NCBI RefSeq assembly: GCF_000761215.1
Contig: NZ_CP009438.1
Coordinates: 1,706,501 to 1,770,500 of the forward strand
Origin: Streptomyces glaucescens
Lineage (GTDB): Bacteria; Actinomycetota; Actinomycetes; Streptomycetales; Streptomycetaceae
DNA length: 64,000 nt
Reading direction: 5' to 3'
Part shown: positions 50,301-58,349 of the stretch, in pieces
Position numbering within the stretch: position 1 is the first letter of the stretch
Layout of the letters: every line of letters starts with the position of its first letter
Program-made: the position numbers and the translations under genes
Notes under the pieces: model-generated
Databases searched by the model: none
Seen by the model: only the letters and a program-made list of their open reading frames with translations
What the model was told of the DNA's origin: nothing

Positions 50301-50945
50301 CGGGCGGACGCCCTGTTCGGCGGCGAAGCCGACGGTCCGGGCGGCCAGCCGCAGCGAGCCGGGACCGGTGCCGGTGCGGCCGTGCCAGACCGCCTCCAGG
50401 CGCAGCGCGTCGCCGTAGACCTCCCGCCAGGGGGCGAGGAGCCGCGCGGCCCGGTCGGGGCGGCCCGCGGCCAGGGCGCGGCCGACGTCGGAACCGGGGC
50501 CGAGCAGCACGGTGAGACCGTCGGCGTGGTTGTCCCCCCAGTCGAGGACGGGGCTGTCCGGGCGGCGGTGGGCGGCGGTGATCAGGCGGCACAGATCGGC
50601 CCAGCCGCGGGCGCCGTCGCGGGCGAGGTAGGTGACGCGCGGGGTCGACTCGTCGACGAAGGCACCCCCGCGCACCGGGGTGCGGCGGCGCCGGTCCCGG
50701 CGGGCGGGACCGGTTTCGGGGGCGGACGCCGGATCCACCGCCAGGTTCACGCCGAACAGTGGGCGCACGCCCGCGCGGGCGCAGGCCTTGGCGAAGCGGA
50801 CCGTGCCGGCGAGGGTGTCGCGGTCGGTGAGGGCGAGGGCGTCCATGCCGCGCTCGAAGGCACGCTCGGCCAGCCGCTCCGGGTGCGAGGCGCCGTACCG
50901 CAGGGAGAACCCGGAGACGGTGTGCAGATGCGTGAAGCCCGGCAT
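47322..50945 (-). CDS. dnaE2: Error-prone DNA polymerase III alpha subunit homologue
   Basis: A 1207-aa C-family polymerase from the ATG at 50945, with GGGAGG in front. The PHP domain starts FTHLHTVSGFSLRYGASHPE. The palm carries ARGSGAGSLVNHLLGITHAD and FLSKERVVLPDIDIDVESAR, which holds two catalytic Asp residues. Helix-hairpin-helix and OB domains follow (RRVIFTTLDDGTGLVDLAFF). A Ser/Gly low-complexity linker lies near 48380-48420. The length is that of DnaE2, not DnaE1. It serves translesion synthesis and induced mutagenesis, with a Y-family partner coupled downstream. A SOS box at 50971 supports LexA control. Confidence 0.93.
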   Translation of the reverse strand: MPGFTHLHTVSGFSLRYGASHPERLAERAFERGMDALALTDRDTLAGTVRFAKACARAGVRPLFGVNLAVDPASAPETGPARRDRRRRTPVRGGAFVDESTPRVTYLARDGARGWADLCRLITAAHRRPDSPVLDWGDNHADGLTVLLGPGSDVGRALAAGRPDRAARLLAPWREVYGDALRLEAVWHGRTGTGPGSLRLAARTVGFAAEQGVRPVLSNAVRYADPGQGRVADVLDAARRLVPIDPARELDSGAAWLKDAGAMREAAERIVEAAGYRREAALRLLEQTQATAAECLVDSEDDLGIGTVHFPEPHLVGADRRGAQRVLASRAAAGMVLRGYAGRRAYWERMHEELDIIAHHGFASYFLTVAQVVDDVREMGVRVAARGSGAGSLVNHLLGITHADPVEHRLLMERFLSKERVVLPDIDIDVESARRLDVYRAIIGRFGAERVATVAMPETYRVRHAIRDVGAALSLDPAEIDRLAKSFPHIRARDARAALQELPELKALAAEQERYGPLWELVEALDALPRGVAMHPCGVLLSDASLLSRTPVMPTSGEGFPMAQFDKDDVEDLGLLKLDVLGVRMQSAMAHAVAEVKRASGAEVDLDALPPGDPATYGLIRSAETLGCFQIESPGQRDLVGRLQPATFHDLVVDISLFRPGPVAADMVRPFIEARHGRAPVRYPHPDLEGPLKETYGVVVFHEQIIHIVDIMTGCGRGEADRVRRGLSDPESQGRIRFWFAQHAAARGYDAETIQRTWEIIEAFGSYGFCKAHAVAFAVPTYQSAWLKAHHPAAFYAGLLTHDPGMYPKRLLLADARRRGVPILPLDVNRSGVAHRIELVSESASGSSGSSGSSGRSGPREVWGLRLALFDVHNISEAEARRIEDGQPYSSLLDFWERARPSRPLAQRLAQVGALDAFGANRRDLQLHLTELHRGARGTGGGGGQLPLSGGRRTAPAGLPDLSAEERLSAELGVLAMDASRNLMDDHRMFLDELGVVNARRLREARHGETVLVAGAKAATQTPPIRSGRRVIFTTLDDGTGLVDLAFFDDSHDACAHTVFHSWLLLVRGVVQRRGPRSVSVVGAAAWNLAELAELRREQGLEGVAARLAGAPGPAADGATRAGDGSAPGDGSPPGDGQGPARERLAGSDGLPAPAGSAAQDRMDQHRSRTLRMPTGYEMHPWADLRPAGQEPSRTRKLWHQSPGSAG

Positions 50946-50969
50946 CGCACCTCCCGCCATCTCCGCTAT

Positions 50970-50983
50970 CGAACACTCGTTCC
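50970..50983. promoter_or_regulatory. LexA SOS box upstream of dnaE2
   Basis: CGAACACTCGTTCC contains GAAC-N4-GTTC with both half-sites perfect, the actinobacterial LexA core. It lies 25 bp upstream of the dnaE2 ATG and about 105 bp upstream of the divergent membrane-protein gene. LexA repression and induction by DNA damage follow from the known regulon. Confidence 0.85.
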
Positions 50984-51086
50984 AACCTGCCCACCACCAC
51001 CATAGACCAAATCCCGAACATCTGTACGACAGCCGTTCGGGCCCCTCCCACCTGCGGAAACACCCGCCACCCCGGAGCGTGGGGAC

Positions 51087-52121
51087 ATGACGCAGACCAC
51101 TTTCCGCCGCGAGGTGAGAGACGCCGTCACCCCGCGGGCCACCCTCCTCGTCGTCGGAGTGGTCGCCCTCCAGCTGCTCTTCATCGCCTCGTACGTGGGC
51201 GCGCTGCACCACCCCCGGCCCCGGGACGTGCCCTTCGGGGTGGTCGCGCCGGAGGCAGTGGCCCGGCAGACGGTCACCCGGCTGGAGCGGCTGCCCGGCT
51301 CGCCCCTGGACCCGCGGGCGGTGGCCGACGAGGAGACGGCCCGCGAGCAGATCGCGCACCGCGACCTCGACGGCGCCCTGGTGGTGAACCCGGCCGGTCC
51401 CACCGACACGCTTCTGGTCGCCTCCGGCGGCGGCACCGCCCTCGCCCGCACGCTGGAGTCGCTGACCACCGCCGCGGAGAAGGCCGAGCGGCGCACCGTG
51501 CGCACCGTGGACGTCGTCCCCGCCTCGCCCGGGGACTTCAACGGGCTGTCGTCGTTCTACCTGGTCGTCGGCTGGTGCGTCGGCGGCTATCTGTGCGCCT
51601 CGATCCTCGCGATCAGCACCGGCGCCCGGCCCGCCAACCCGCGCCGCGCGGCCATCCGCCTCGCCGCGATGGCCCTGGTGTCGGTCGTCGGCGGCCTCGG
51701 CGGCGCGCTGATCGTCGGGCCGGTCCTGGACGCCCTGCCCGGCAGCGTGGCGGCGCTGTGGGGACTCGGCGCACTGATCACCTTCGCGGTCGGCGCCGCC
51801 ACCCTCGCCCTCCAGGGCCTCTTCGGGATCGTCGGCATCGGTCTCGCGATCCTGCTCGTGGTGATCGCGGGCAACCCGAGCGCGGGCGGTGCCTTCCCGC
51901 TGCCGATGCTGCCGCCCTTCTGGGCGGCGATCGGCCCGGCCCTGCCCCCGGGCGCGGGCACCTGGGCGGCCCGCTCGACCGCCTACTTCCAGGGCAACGG
52001 CGCCACCGGCGCCCTGCTGATCCTCGCGGCCTGGGCGGCGGTGGGCGTCGCGGTGACCCTGGCGGCGGCACGCCTGCGCGAGCGGCGCGAGGAGGAGCCC
52101 CTGCCGGCCCGGGCCCCGTGA
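51087..52121 (+). CDS. ABC-2/YhgE-Pip-like polytopic membrane protein
   Basis: A 344-aa membrane protein. An N-terminal helix (TLLVVGVVALQLLFIASYVG) is followed by a soluble extracytoplasmic domain of about 110 residues (DVPFGVVAPEAVARQTVTRL, DGALVVNPAGPTDTLLVASG) and five or six helices. This plan matches DUF3533/ABC-2 type export permeases. No ATPase is adjacent. It shares an upstream region with dnaE2 but has no SOS box of its own near its start. Confidence 0.78.
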   Translation: MTQTTFRREVRDAVTPRATLLVVGVVALQLLFIASYVGALHHPRPRDVPFGVVAPEAVARQTVTRLERLPGSPLDPRAVADEETAREQIAHRDLDGALVVNPAGPTDTLLVASGGGTALARTLESLTTAAEKAERRTVRTVDVVPASPGDFNGLSSFYLVVGWCVGGYLCASILAISTGARPANPRRAAIRLAAMALVSVVGGLGGALIVGPVLDALPGSVAALWGLGALITFAVGAATLALQGLFGIVGIGLAILLVVIAGNPSAGGAFPLPMLPPFWAAIGPALPPGAGTWAARSTAYFQGNGATGALLILAAWAAVGVAVTLAAARLRERREEEPLPARAP

Positions 52122-52389
52122 GAGCGGTGCGTCCGCCGTCCGCCCCGGACCCGCCCTGCCCGGGACGACACCACTTCGGCACCCCGGGGAGTGTCCGCGC
52201 AGTCACTCCTGCCCCGCGACGCCTGGTGGCTCCCCCGAGCTCTGCGAGCAGGGGCACCCCCACTGGCCGCACCGGGCGAACACCCGAGGACGGCCGGTAC
52301 GCGGGCGTCCGCCCGGCACGCCGAGCGCACGCACCGGACGCCGCGGGACCCGCCCTCCGGGCGGACGACGCGACGGTGCGGACACCCCT
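52122..52389. other. Intergenic segment without a recognisable gene
   Basis: This GC-rich stretch lies between the membrane-protein stop and the short inverted-repeat element. Reading frames stay open only through base composition. I see no RNA gene, start signal or strong hairpin in it. Confidence 0.5.
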
Positions 52390-52443
52390 AGGGCCTGCCG
52401 TACCGGACCCCGCGACGCCGGGATGATCCGAACGCCAGGCCCT
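52390..52443. repeat. Short inverted-repeat element, copy 3 (54 bp)
   Basis: Read on the minus strand it begins AGGGCCTGGCGTTCGGATCA, continues TCCCGGCGTCGCGGGGTCCG, and ends GGCAGGCCCT. It has the left 40 bp of copies 1 and 2 and closes with a 7-bp terminal inverse (GGGCCTG/CAGGCCC). Both ends are preceded by TA. The right end forms part of the TAG stop of the next gene, just as copy 1 touches the GntR stop. Confidence 0.7.
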
Positions 52444-53044
52444 ATTCCTCCTCCCGCAGCCGGCGGACCTCCCCCGTGCCCAGGGTGATCGCGGCCCGGG
52501 GCCGCATGGGCCCGGCACCGCGCCGGGAGAGCAGCACGACCTCCTCGACCCGGGCGGACAGCGAACCGAGCCGGGCGGCGCACTCGGCGGACAGGGGCCC
52601 CGGCTCCCGGGTGCGGCCGAGGGAGAGATGCGGGGTGAAACGGCCGGCGCGGCCCTGGCAGAGCGGGAACCGCGACGCCAGTTCCCGGTGCAGTCGCGCC
52701 CACGGCGCCCGGTCCGCCGCGGCCGGATCGAGCCACACCGTCGCGTGGTGCCGGTGCCGGAAGGCGCGCACTCCGGCCAGCCGCACCGGGAACGGCGGGC
52801 ACCGTGCCGCCGCGGCACCGAGCAGCGGCAGGGCCCGCCCGAACTCCTCCTCCGGCACGAAGCCGAACAGCAGGTTCACGTGCGGCGGCCATCGCCGGAC
52901 CTGCGGATCGTGCTCCCAGCGGATGTCCTGGATCGCCGGCCGGAGTTCCGGCGGCGGCAGCCAGGCCACGGCCGTGCGCGGGGTCGGCGCCACCTCGAGT
53001 GCGTCCACCGGCCCGGCCCCGCCGGGAACCGGGTTCTCGTCCAC
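52442..53044 (-). CDS. 2'-5' RNA ligase-like 2H phosphoesterase
   Basis: A 200-aa protein with the two His motifs of the 2H superfamily, [11 protein letters not shown] and [10 protein letters not shown], about 80 residues apart. Members (ThpR, LigT) act on RNA 2'-5' linkages or cyclic phosphates. The N-terminal 30 residues are divergent, and a later start is possible. It lies alone on the minus strand between the short repeat element and the protease terminator. Confidence 0.85.
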   Translation of the reverse strand: MDENPVPGGAGPVDALEVAPTPRTAVAWLPPPELRPAIQDIRWEHDPQVRRWPPHVNLLFGFVPEEEFGRALPLLGAAAARCPPFPVRLAGVRAFRHRHHATVWLDPAAADRAPWARLHRELASRFPLCQGRAGRFTPHLSLGRTREPGPLSAECAARLGSLSARVEEVVLLSRRGAGPMRPRAAITLGTGEVRRLREEE

Positions 53045-53077
53045 ACCACCAGGGTCGCCCCCGACGGCCGCACACGA

Positions 53078-53109
53078 AAGTCCCGCCCCTCGCGCGCGGG
53101 GCGGGACTT
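53078..53109 (-). terminator. Perfect 12-bp hairpin downstream of the first S1 protease
   Basis: AAGTCCCGCCCC (53078-53089) and GGGGCGGGACTT (53098-53109) enclose an 8-nt loop, 18 bp past the stop of the protease gene. Confidence 0.85.
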
Positions 53110-53126
53110 CGCAGGAGCGGAGCGGA

Positions 53127-54209
53127 TCAGCCGATCCGGGTGCCGGTCGCCGACAGCGCCTCCGTCACCGGCTGGAAGAACGTCTCCCCGCCGGAGGTGC
53201 AGTCGCCGCTGCCGCCGGAGGTCAGGCCGATGGCCCTGTCACCGGAGAACAGCGCGCCGCCGCTGTCGCCGGGCTCGGCGCAGACGTCGGTCTGGATGAG
53301 GCCGTCGACGACGTCGCCGTTGCCGTAGTTCACGGTGGCGTCCAGGCCGGTGACCTTGCCGGAGTGCACCTGGGTGGTGGAGCCGCTGCGGGTGACCTCC
53401 ATGCCGACGGTGGCCTCGGCCGCGCCGGTGATCTGCCGGGCCGAGTCGTCGTAGAGGTTGACCTCGCTCGGGTGGTCGACCCCGGCGGTGTACTTGACGA
53501 GGCCGTAGTCGTCGCCCGGGAAGCTGGAGACCTCGTTCTTCCCGATGACGGTCCCGGCGGAGTCCGACCAGGTGGTGATCCCCTCGGTGCAGTGGCCCGC
53601 GGTCAGGAAGTACGGCTCCCCGCCCTTGACCACGTTGAAGCCGAGCGAGCAGCGCCCGCCGCCGCCGGTGATGGCGTCGCCGCCGGCGATGAAGGGTTTG
53701 AACTCGCCCTTGGTGCGCTGGAGTTCGGCCACCGTGCCGAGTCCGTCGACGACCCGGCCCAGCTCCTCGAACTCGGCCGCGGAGACGGTGCGGTCGGCGG
53801 TGACGACGACCTTGTTGGTGGCCGGGTCGGTCACCCAGGCGGTGCCGGGGATGCTCGCGTCCTGCCGGAGCGCCGTACGGGCGCTCTTCAGCTCGGCGAG
53901 GGAGTGCTCGACGATTCTGGCCTTCGCGCCGGCCTCCTCGGCCACCTCGGCGGCGGTCTCGTCGAGCACGTTGACCACCAGGCTGCGGGTCTGGGCGTCG
54001 TAGTAGGTCCCGGCCGCGTCCGCGCCGAGGTCCCGGCCCAGCGCCGCGGCGAGCTTTCCGGCCGCCAGGGCGGACAGGGGCCTGACCGCCGGGGTCTTCG
54101 CGGGCTCGCCGGCGTTCGCAGTCTGGAAGGTGACTCCCGTGGCGACGAGTGCGGCGATGCCCGCACCTGCCACGGCGGCGCGCCGCCCGGGTATGCGTCG
54201 GTGCTTCAA
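53127..54209 (-). CDS. Secreted S1 (streptogrisin-type) serine protease with propeptide
   Basis: A 360-aa preproprotease. The best start is the TTG at 54209, which has AGGAGG 7 nt upstream. The earlier GTG in another frame stops at once. A signal peptide ([20 protein letters not shown]) is followed by an alpha-lytic-type propeptide of about 140 residues. The mature domain has His in LTAGHCTEG, Asp in GDDYGLVKY and Ser in [10 protein letters not shown]. The primary specificity region ([17 protein letters not shown]) is of the streptogrisin type. It should be secreted and self-processed. Confidence 0.93.
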   Translation of the reverse strand: MKHRRIPGRRAAVAGAGIAALVATGVTFQTANAGEPAKTPAVRPLSALAAGKLAAALGRDLGADAAGTYYDAQTRSLVVNVLDETAAEVAEEAGAKARIVEHSLAELKSARTALRQDASIPGTAWVTDPATNKVVVTADRTVSAAEFEELGRVVDGLGTVAELQRTKGEFKPFIAGGDAITGGGGRCSLGFNVVKGGEPYFLTAGHCTEGITTWSDSAGTVIGKNEVSSFPGDDYGLVKYTAGVDHPSEVNLYDDSARQITGAAEATVGMEVTRSGSTTQVHSGKVTGLDATVNYGNGDVVDGLIQTDVCAEPGDSGGALFSGDRAIGLTSGGSGDCTSGGETFFQPVTEALSATGTRIG

Positions 54210-54511
54210 CTCACGTCCTCCTGTGGGGGGTCGGCCCGTCGGCGGTTGTGGGGACCACCAGGGGCCGGAAGGCTTGGTTGACGGGCGCCCACTCTTCCGA
54301 ACCGCGCAGGGAGCGCACAAGGTCCACTTCAGGACGCGCACACGGTGACCACCGCGCGCCCTCCGCTCCTTCACCGCTCGGACGCCCCAAGGGAATTCGC
54401 ACTGCAAATGCCTACGTGTGAGTAACCGTGTACGGAGTGGTGAGGTCCAGTCCTGGCCGGTTGCCGGCCCTCGCCCCTCCGGCACCGCCCGCCCCCGGCG
54501 GCGCACAGGGA
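54210..54511. promoter_or_regulatory. Promoter region of the first S1 protease gene
   Basis: This 300-bp gap includes an AT-richer patch (about 54395-54440, with TTCGCACTGCAAATGCC) likely to hold the minus-strand promoter. I could not define boxes with confidence. No gene is seen. Confidence 0.35.
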
Positions 54512-54544
54512 GAGCCCCCGCACGCGGTCCGCGTGCGGGGGCTC
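54512..54544 (-). terminator. Perfect hairpin downstream of the second S1 protease
   Basis: GAGCCCCCGCACGCGG and CCGCGTGCGGGGGCTC are exact inverses around one base. This gives at least a 14-bp stem, about 32 bp past the stop of the protease gene at 54577. Confidence 0.88.
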
Positions 54545-54576
54545 GGAAGTGGTGCCGGGTGCTGCGGGCGACGGAC

Positions 54577-55479
54577 TCAGTAGACGCTGACTCCGTACGC
54601 GCTCAGGGCCTCGGTGACCGGCTGGAAGAAGGTCGTGCCGCCGGTGCTGCAGTTGCCGCTGCCGCCGGAGGTCAGGCCGTAGGCGGTGCCGTTGCTGCCG
54701 TAGAGCGGACCGCCGGAGTCGCCGGGCTCGGCGCAGACGTTGGTCTGGATCAGGCCGGACACGACGTCGCCGCCGCCGTAGTTGACGGTCGCGTTCAGGG
54801 CGGTGACCCGGCCGCTGTGCGTACCGGTGGTGGAGCCGTCCCGGATGACGGTGGTGCCCACGGCCGGGGTCGCCGCGCGGGTGATGTCCACGCCGTTGGC
54901 GGTGCCGGGGCGGCTGACGGACCCGCTGTAGCGCACGAGGCCGTAGTCGTTGCCGGGGAAGCTGGAGCCGGCGGTCGAGCCGATGACCGTGGTGCGCCCG
55001 GAGTTGGAGTACCAGGTGCCCGCGCCGTCGGTGCAGTGACCGGCGGTCACGAAGAACTGGGCGCCACTGCTGTTCTGGACGTTGAAGCCGAGGGAGCAGC
55101 GCCAGCTGCTCGCGTAGATGGCGTCGCCGCCCTGGATCAGCTTGCTGAACTTGCCGGGCGTGCGCTTGATGGTGAGCGCGTCGGCGTTGGCCCCGGCCTG
55201 TTCCTTGATCTTGGCGATCTCGGCCTGGGAGACCGTGCTGTCGACGGTCACGACCAGGCGGTTGGTCTTGCTGTCGACGGCCCAGGCGGTGCCCGGCACG
55301 TCGGCCTCGAGCACCGAGGCGCCGGCGCTCTTCAGTTCGGCGGCGCTGAACGTGGCGGTGTCGGACGCGTTCGCGCTGGGGATCGCGATCGCGGCTGCGG
55401 CCACGAGTCCGGCGGATACGGCGGTCAGCCGGGTCCGTCTCGATATGCCGCTGCGGGGGGTGGTGCGCTTGATCCTCAC
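54577..55479 (-). CDS. Secreted S1 streptogrisin-type serine protease
   Basis: A 300-aa preproprotease from the GTG at 55479, with GGAGG 8 nt upstream. A signal peptide ([20 protein letters not shown]) is followed by a propeptide of about 80 residues and a mature domain starting near the streptogrisin-like [20 protein letters not shown]. The triad is His in VTAGHCTDG, Asp in GNDYGLVRY, and Ser in [11 protein letters not shown]. Length and motifs match Streptomyces griseus protease A/B. It is probably a paralogue of the neighbouring protease. Confidence 0.95.
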   Translation of the reverse strand: MRIKRTTPRSGISRRTRLTAVSAGLVAAAAIAIPSANASDTATFSAAELKSAGASVLEADVPGTAWAVDSKTNRLVVTVDSTVSQAEIAKIKEQAGANADALTIKRTPGKFSKLIQGGDAIYASSWRCSLGFNVQNSSGAQFFVTAGHCTDGAGTWYSNSGRTTVIGSTAGSSFPGNDYGLVRYSGSVSRPGTANGVDITRAATPAVGTTVIRDGSTTGTHSGRVTALNATVNYGGGDVVSGLIQTNVCAEPGDSGGPLYGSNGTAYGLTSGGSGNCSTGGTTFFQPVTEALSAYGVSVY

Positions 55480-55619
55480 TTCTCGTTCCTCCACAAAGGA
55501 AGTAGGGGGCCCGCGTGGGGTCGGGGCCCGTGAGGCGCAGCCGGGGGCGCGGTTGTCCGGATCCCGAACACGCCGTGCCCCTGACAAGCGCTGGGTGGGA
55601 GTATTCGGCCGAACGGCCG

Positions 55620-55649
55620 GTAGGCGCAAGGGTGCCTTTCGGCCGTCAA
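55620..55649 (-). promoter_or_regulatory. Candidate promoter of the second S1 protease
   Basis: On the minus strand TTGACG (55649-55644) is followed after 18 nt by GCCTAC (55625-55620). The -35 box is good and the -10 box is poor. It lies about 140 bp upstream of the GTG. Confidence 0.35.
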
Positions 55650-55701
55650 GATTTGAACCATCTGTCTGGTCGATCCCCCCGCGGCGCCCGTCGACGGCCC
55701 G

Positions 55702-56484
55702 TCAGGAGAGCCGGCGCTCCCCCGCCGCCACGGCCACGTCCAGGGTGTTCCCGGGTGGCGGGAAGGGGCACAGGAAGTGGTCGGCGAAGGCGCACGGCGG
55801 CAGCTGGGACCGGTTGAAGTCCACCGTCGTCCGGCCGTCGGGGCCGGGCGCGGCGGGCCGCAGGAACCGGAAGCGGTAACTGCTGTCTCCGCTGGTGGTG
55901 TCGGCGAAGACGGCCCACAGGGAGCCGTCGCCCTCCACCGACACCTGGAGGGTGTGCTCCTGTCCGTCCAGGGTGAACGCCAGCTCCCCGCCCAGCCCGA
56001 GGCCGCGCCGCCGCCCGTCCGCGTTCTCCACCCGCACGGTGCGTTCGCCGGCGTACGGGGTGAAGCGCCCCGGCACCGACCAGCGCGGATCGTAGGACGT
56101 GGCCTCGACGCCGCGGAACCGGCGGCGGGCCTCGGCCGCCGGGTCGAAGTCACGTACCCCCCACTCCCCTTCGCGGACCAGCACGACGAGCCTTCGTTCG
56201 CCGTGGCCAACCCGGGCGGCGGCGGCCGGGCCGGTGTCGGCCGCGAGCCGGACCCGCCCCTCGAAGGGCTCGCCGTCGACGGTCAGCCCGTCCGGGCGGG
56301 CGGCGGTCAGGACGACCGCGTCCCCGTCGGCGGTCCAGCTCCCCGGGATGTCCGGAAGTCGCCCCTCCGGATGGTCGGCCAGCCAGTGGGTCGCGGTCAG
56401 CGCGAGCGGTCCGTAGGGGGCGGTGAGCGTCTCCAGGCGCCGCTCGTGCCACCGCTTCCACTCGTCGGATGCGTCCGTCGTCAT
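55702..56484 (-). CDS. DUF1684 domain protein
   Basis: A 260-aa protein of the DUF1684 family. It starts WKRWHERRLETLTAPYGPLA and has the conserved C-terminal block DFNRSQLPPCAFADHFLCPF, followed by PPGNTLDVAVAAGERRL. The family is of unknown function and contains an invariant Pro-Cys-Ala/Phe segment. AAAGGG precedes the ATG at 56484. The nearest upstream gene on the same strand is the FAD/NAD(P) protein, 107 bp away. Confidence 0.88.
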   Translation of the reverse strand: MTTDASDEWKRWHERRLETLTAPYGPLALTATHWLADHPEGRLPDIPGSWTADGDAVVLTAARPDGLTVDGEPFEGRVRLAADTGPAAAARVGHGERRLVVLVREGEWGVRDFDPAAEARRRFRGVEATSYDPRWSVPGRFTPYAGERTVRVENADGRRRGLGLGGELAFTLDGQEHTLQVSVEGDGSLWAVFADTTSGDSSYRFRFLRPAAPGPDGRTTVDFNRSQLPPCAFADHFLCPFPPPGNTLDVAVAAGERRLS

Positions 56485-56591
56485 GAGATCAGCCCTTTCG
56501 TGACGGGTCGGGTGACCCGCGGTGTGAGCGCTGTTGCCGCGCTCCGGTATTCCGTTGCCGTGATCCGCCCGGCGCTCCGCGCGTACGCGGC

Positions 56592-58349
56592 TCAGGCGGC
56601 GGCCCGGCCGGCCGGTGCCCGCAGGAACGCCAGCACCGCCCGGGCCGCCGCGTCGTTCTGCCGGAACGCCGGCCCGCCGGTGCGCGGCCGGGTGAACGCG
56701 CCGGCGCCCCGCGCGTCGGTGTGCGGGCCGAGCGCGAACCGGCGCGGATGCGGGCGGCCGGACCGGTCCAGCACCCGCCCGTCGGCGGGGTCCACCCGCA
56801 GCAGCCCGTCGGGGGTGGCGGCGGCCCCCTCGGCGTACAGCCTCCTCAGCAGCGGGTCGCGGGACCGGGCCGCCGTCGGCTGCGGCAGCCGCGCCTCGAC
56901 CAGCGCCCGGGCCTCGACGGCGAACCCCGGCACGGTCGGGCTCGTCGCCCGGAACATCCCGCCCTCGGCGCGCACGCCCATGTCGGCGCCGACGAACCGC
57001 AGCACGCCCGCGCGGGACAGCGCGAGCAGCTGCCGCAGCCGGGGGCCGGGCGGCCCGGAGGCCAGGTAGCCGAAGAAGCCGTGCCACCAGGGGCCGATGT
57101 CGCCGAGCCGGGTCAGTCGGCCGTACACGGACAGCAGTGCGCCGAAGACGGCCAGGTCGGGGCTGTGCGCCGGGTCGTGACGCCGGGTCAGGTCGGCCTC
57201 GACGTAACGGCGCAGTCCTTCCTGGAACGCCTCGTGCGAGGGGTACCGCATCCCGGCCAGTGGCCGGTCGAGCGCGGCCAGGTCGAGCCGGTCGGCGGGG
57301 TCGGGCACGGCGGCGGCGACCAGGGCCGCCCGCTCCGCCGGGTCGCCGGCGGCGGCGTACGCCCGCTCGAAGACGCCCCAGCCGAGGCGCGTGCGCCCGG
57401 GGTGGGCGTCGAACAGCCGGTGGTAGTGGGCGTATTCCAGTTCCTTCTCCACCAGCGGCCACACGTCCCGCCGGAAGTCGAAGCCCTCCGGCCGGGCGAG
57501 CAGCGCGTCCACCTCGGCGGGGCCGAAGAACCGGGGCAGCGGCGGCGGTGTGCCGTCCAGCCGGTAGCCGATCTTGGAGTGGTACGGCACTCCGCGCCGC
57601 GATCCGACGTACAGCACCGGCTCGCGGCCGGACGGCAGGTAGGTGTCCCCGTCGTACCGCCCGCCCCGCCCCTCGGTGAGCAGCACCATCAGGTCGACGA
57701 AGGCCAGTCCGAAGCCGCGCACCAGGACCGGCTCACCGGGCCGCAGCGGGGTGAGGTCGCTGTCGGCGGTGAAGTCGGGCGGCAGGTGGACGAGGCCGTG
57801 GGCGCGGGCGTATGCGCCCAGCGCGGCCTGTTCCTCGTCGGGTTCGGCGTCGAGGTGACCGAGGGTGAGGACCACCAGGTCGGCGAGGAGGGGGCGCGCC
57901 CGGTCCGCGAGCCACACCCGCTGCCGGCCCTCGCGCGGCCCGGAGACCCGCAGGGCGCGGCACGGATGGTGGTGCACGGTGACCTCGGGGGGCAGTGCGG
58001 CCACCGCCCGCTGGTAGGCCCAGCGCAGGTAGGAGCCCTGCACGCGGCGGCCGACGAAGGCGTCACCGGCGAGCCCCGCCCACTCGTGCAGGGCGGGGCC
58101 CTCCCGGACGGGCCCGGTCATCTCCACGCTGGTGTCGGTGAAGACGGTGACGTCCTCGGCGCGGGAGTTCATCCACAGCAGCGGCGACTGCTCGGTGCGC
58201 CAGATCCGTCCGGGGCCGGGCGGGTAGGGGTCGACGAGGTGGATGTCGAGGCCCTTGCCGGGCGGCAGTTCGGCGGCGTTGGCGGCGATCCGCTCCAGGA
58301 CGCCGGTGCCGCGCGGCCCGGCCCCCACGATGACCAGGGATGCCCTCAC
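56592..58349 (-). CDS. FAD/NAD(P)-binding protein
   Basis: A 585-aa protein from the GTG at 58349. The N-terminal dinucleotide fold is LVIVGAGPRGTGVLERI. A flavin-monooxygenase-like core follows (GRIWRTEQSPLLWMNSRAED, LVVLTLGHLDAEPDEE), then a helical C-terminal half unique to this actinobacterial family. The substrate is unknown. Its start overlaps the stop of the ABC permease (GTGA), so the two are translationally coupled and likely act on the same imported compound. Confidence 0.85.
   Translation of the reverse strand: MRASLVIVGAGPRGTGVLERIAANAAELPPGKGLDIHLVDPYPPGPGRIWRTEQSPLLWMNSRAEDVTVFTDTSVEMTGPVREGPALHEWAGLAGDAFVGRRVQGSYLRWAYQRAVAALPPEVTVHHHPCRALRVSGPREGRQRVWLADRARPLLADLVVLTLGHLDAEPDEEQAALGAYARAHGLVHLPPDFTADSDLTPLRPGEPVLVRGFGLAFVDLMVLLTEGRGGRYDGDTYLPSGREPVLYVGSRRGVPYHSKIGYRLDGTPPPLPRFFGPAEVDALLARPEGFDFRRDVWPLVEKELEYAHYHRLFDAHPGRTRLGWGVFERAYAAAGDPAERAALVAAAVPDPADRLDLAALDRPLAGMRYPSHEAFQEGLRRYVEADLTRRHDPAHSPDLAVFGALLSVYGRLTRLGDIGPWWHGFFGYLASGPPGPRLRQLLALSRAGVLRFVGADMGVRAEGGMFRATSPTVPGFAVEARALVEARLPQPTAARSRDPLLRRLYAEGAAATPDGLLRVDPADGRVLDRSGRPHPRRFALGPHTDARGAGAFTRPRTGGPAFRQNDAAARAVLAFLRAPAGRAAA

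Noticed and set aside
50946..51359. N-terminal extension of DnaE2 beyond 50945
   Set aside because: It crosses the SOS box and a divergent gene. DnaE2 homologues start just before the HLHT motif of the PHP domain.
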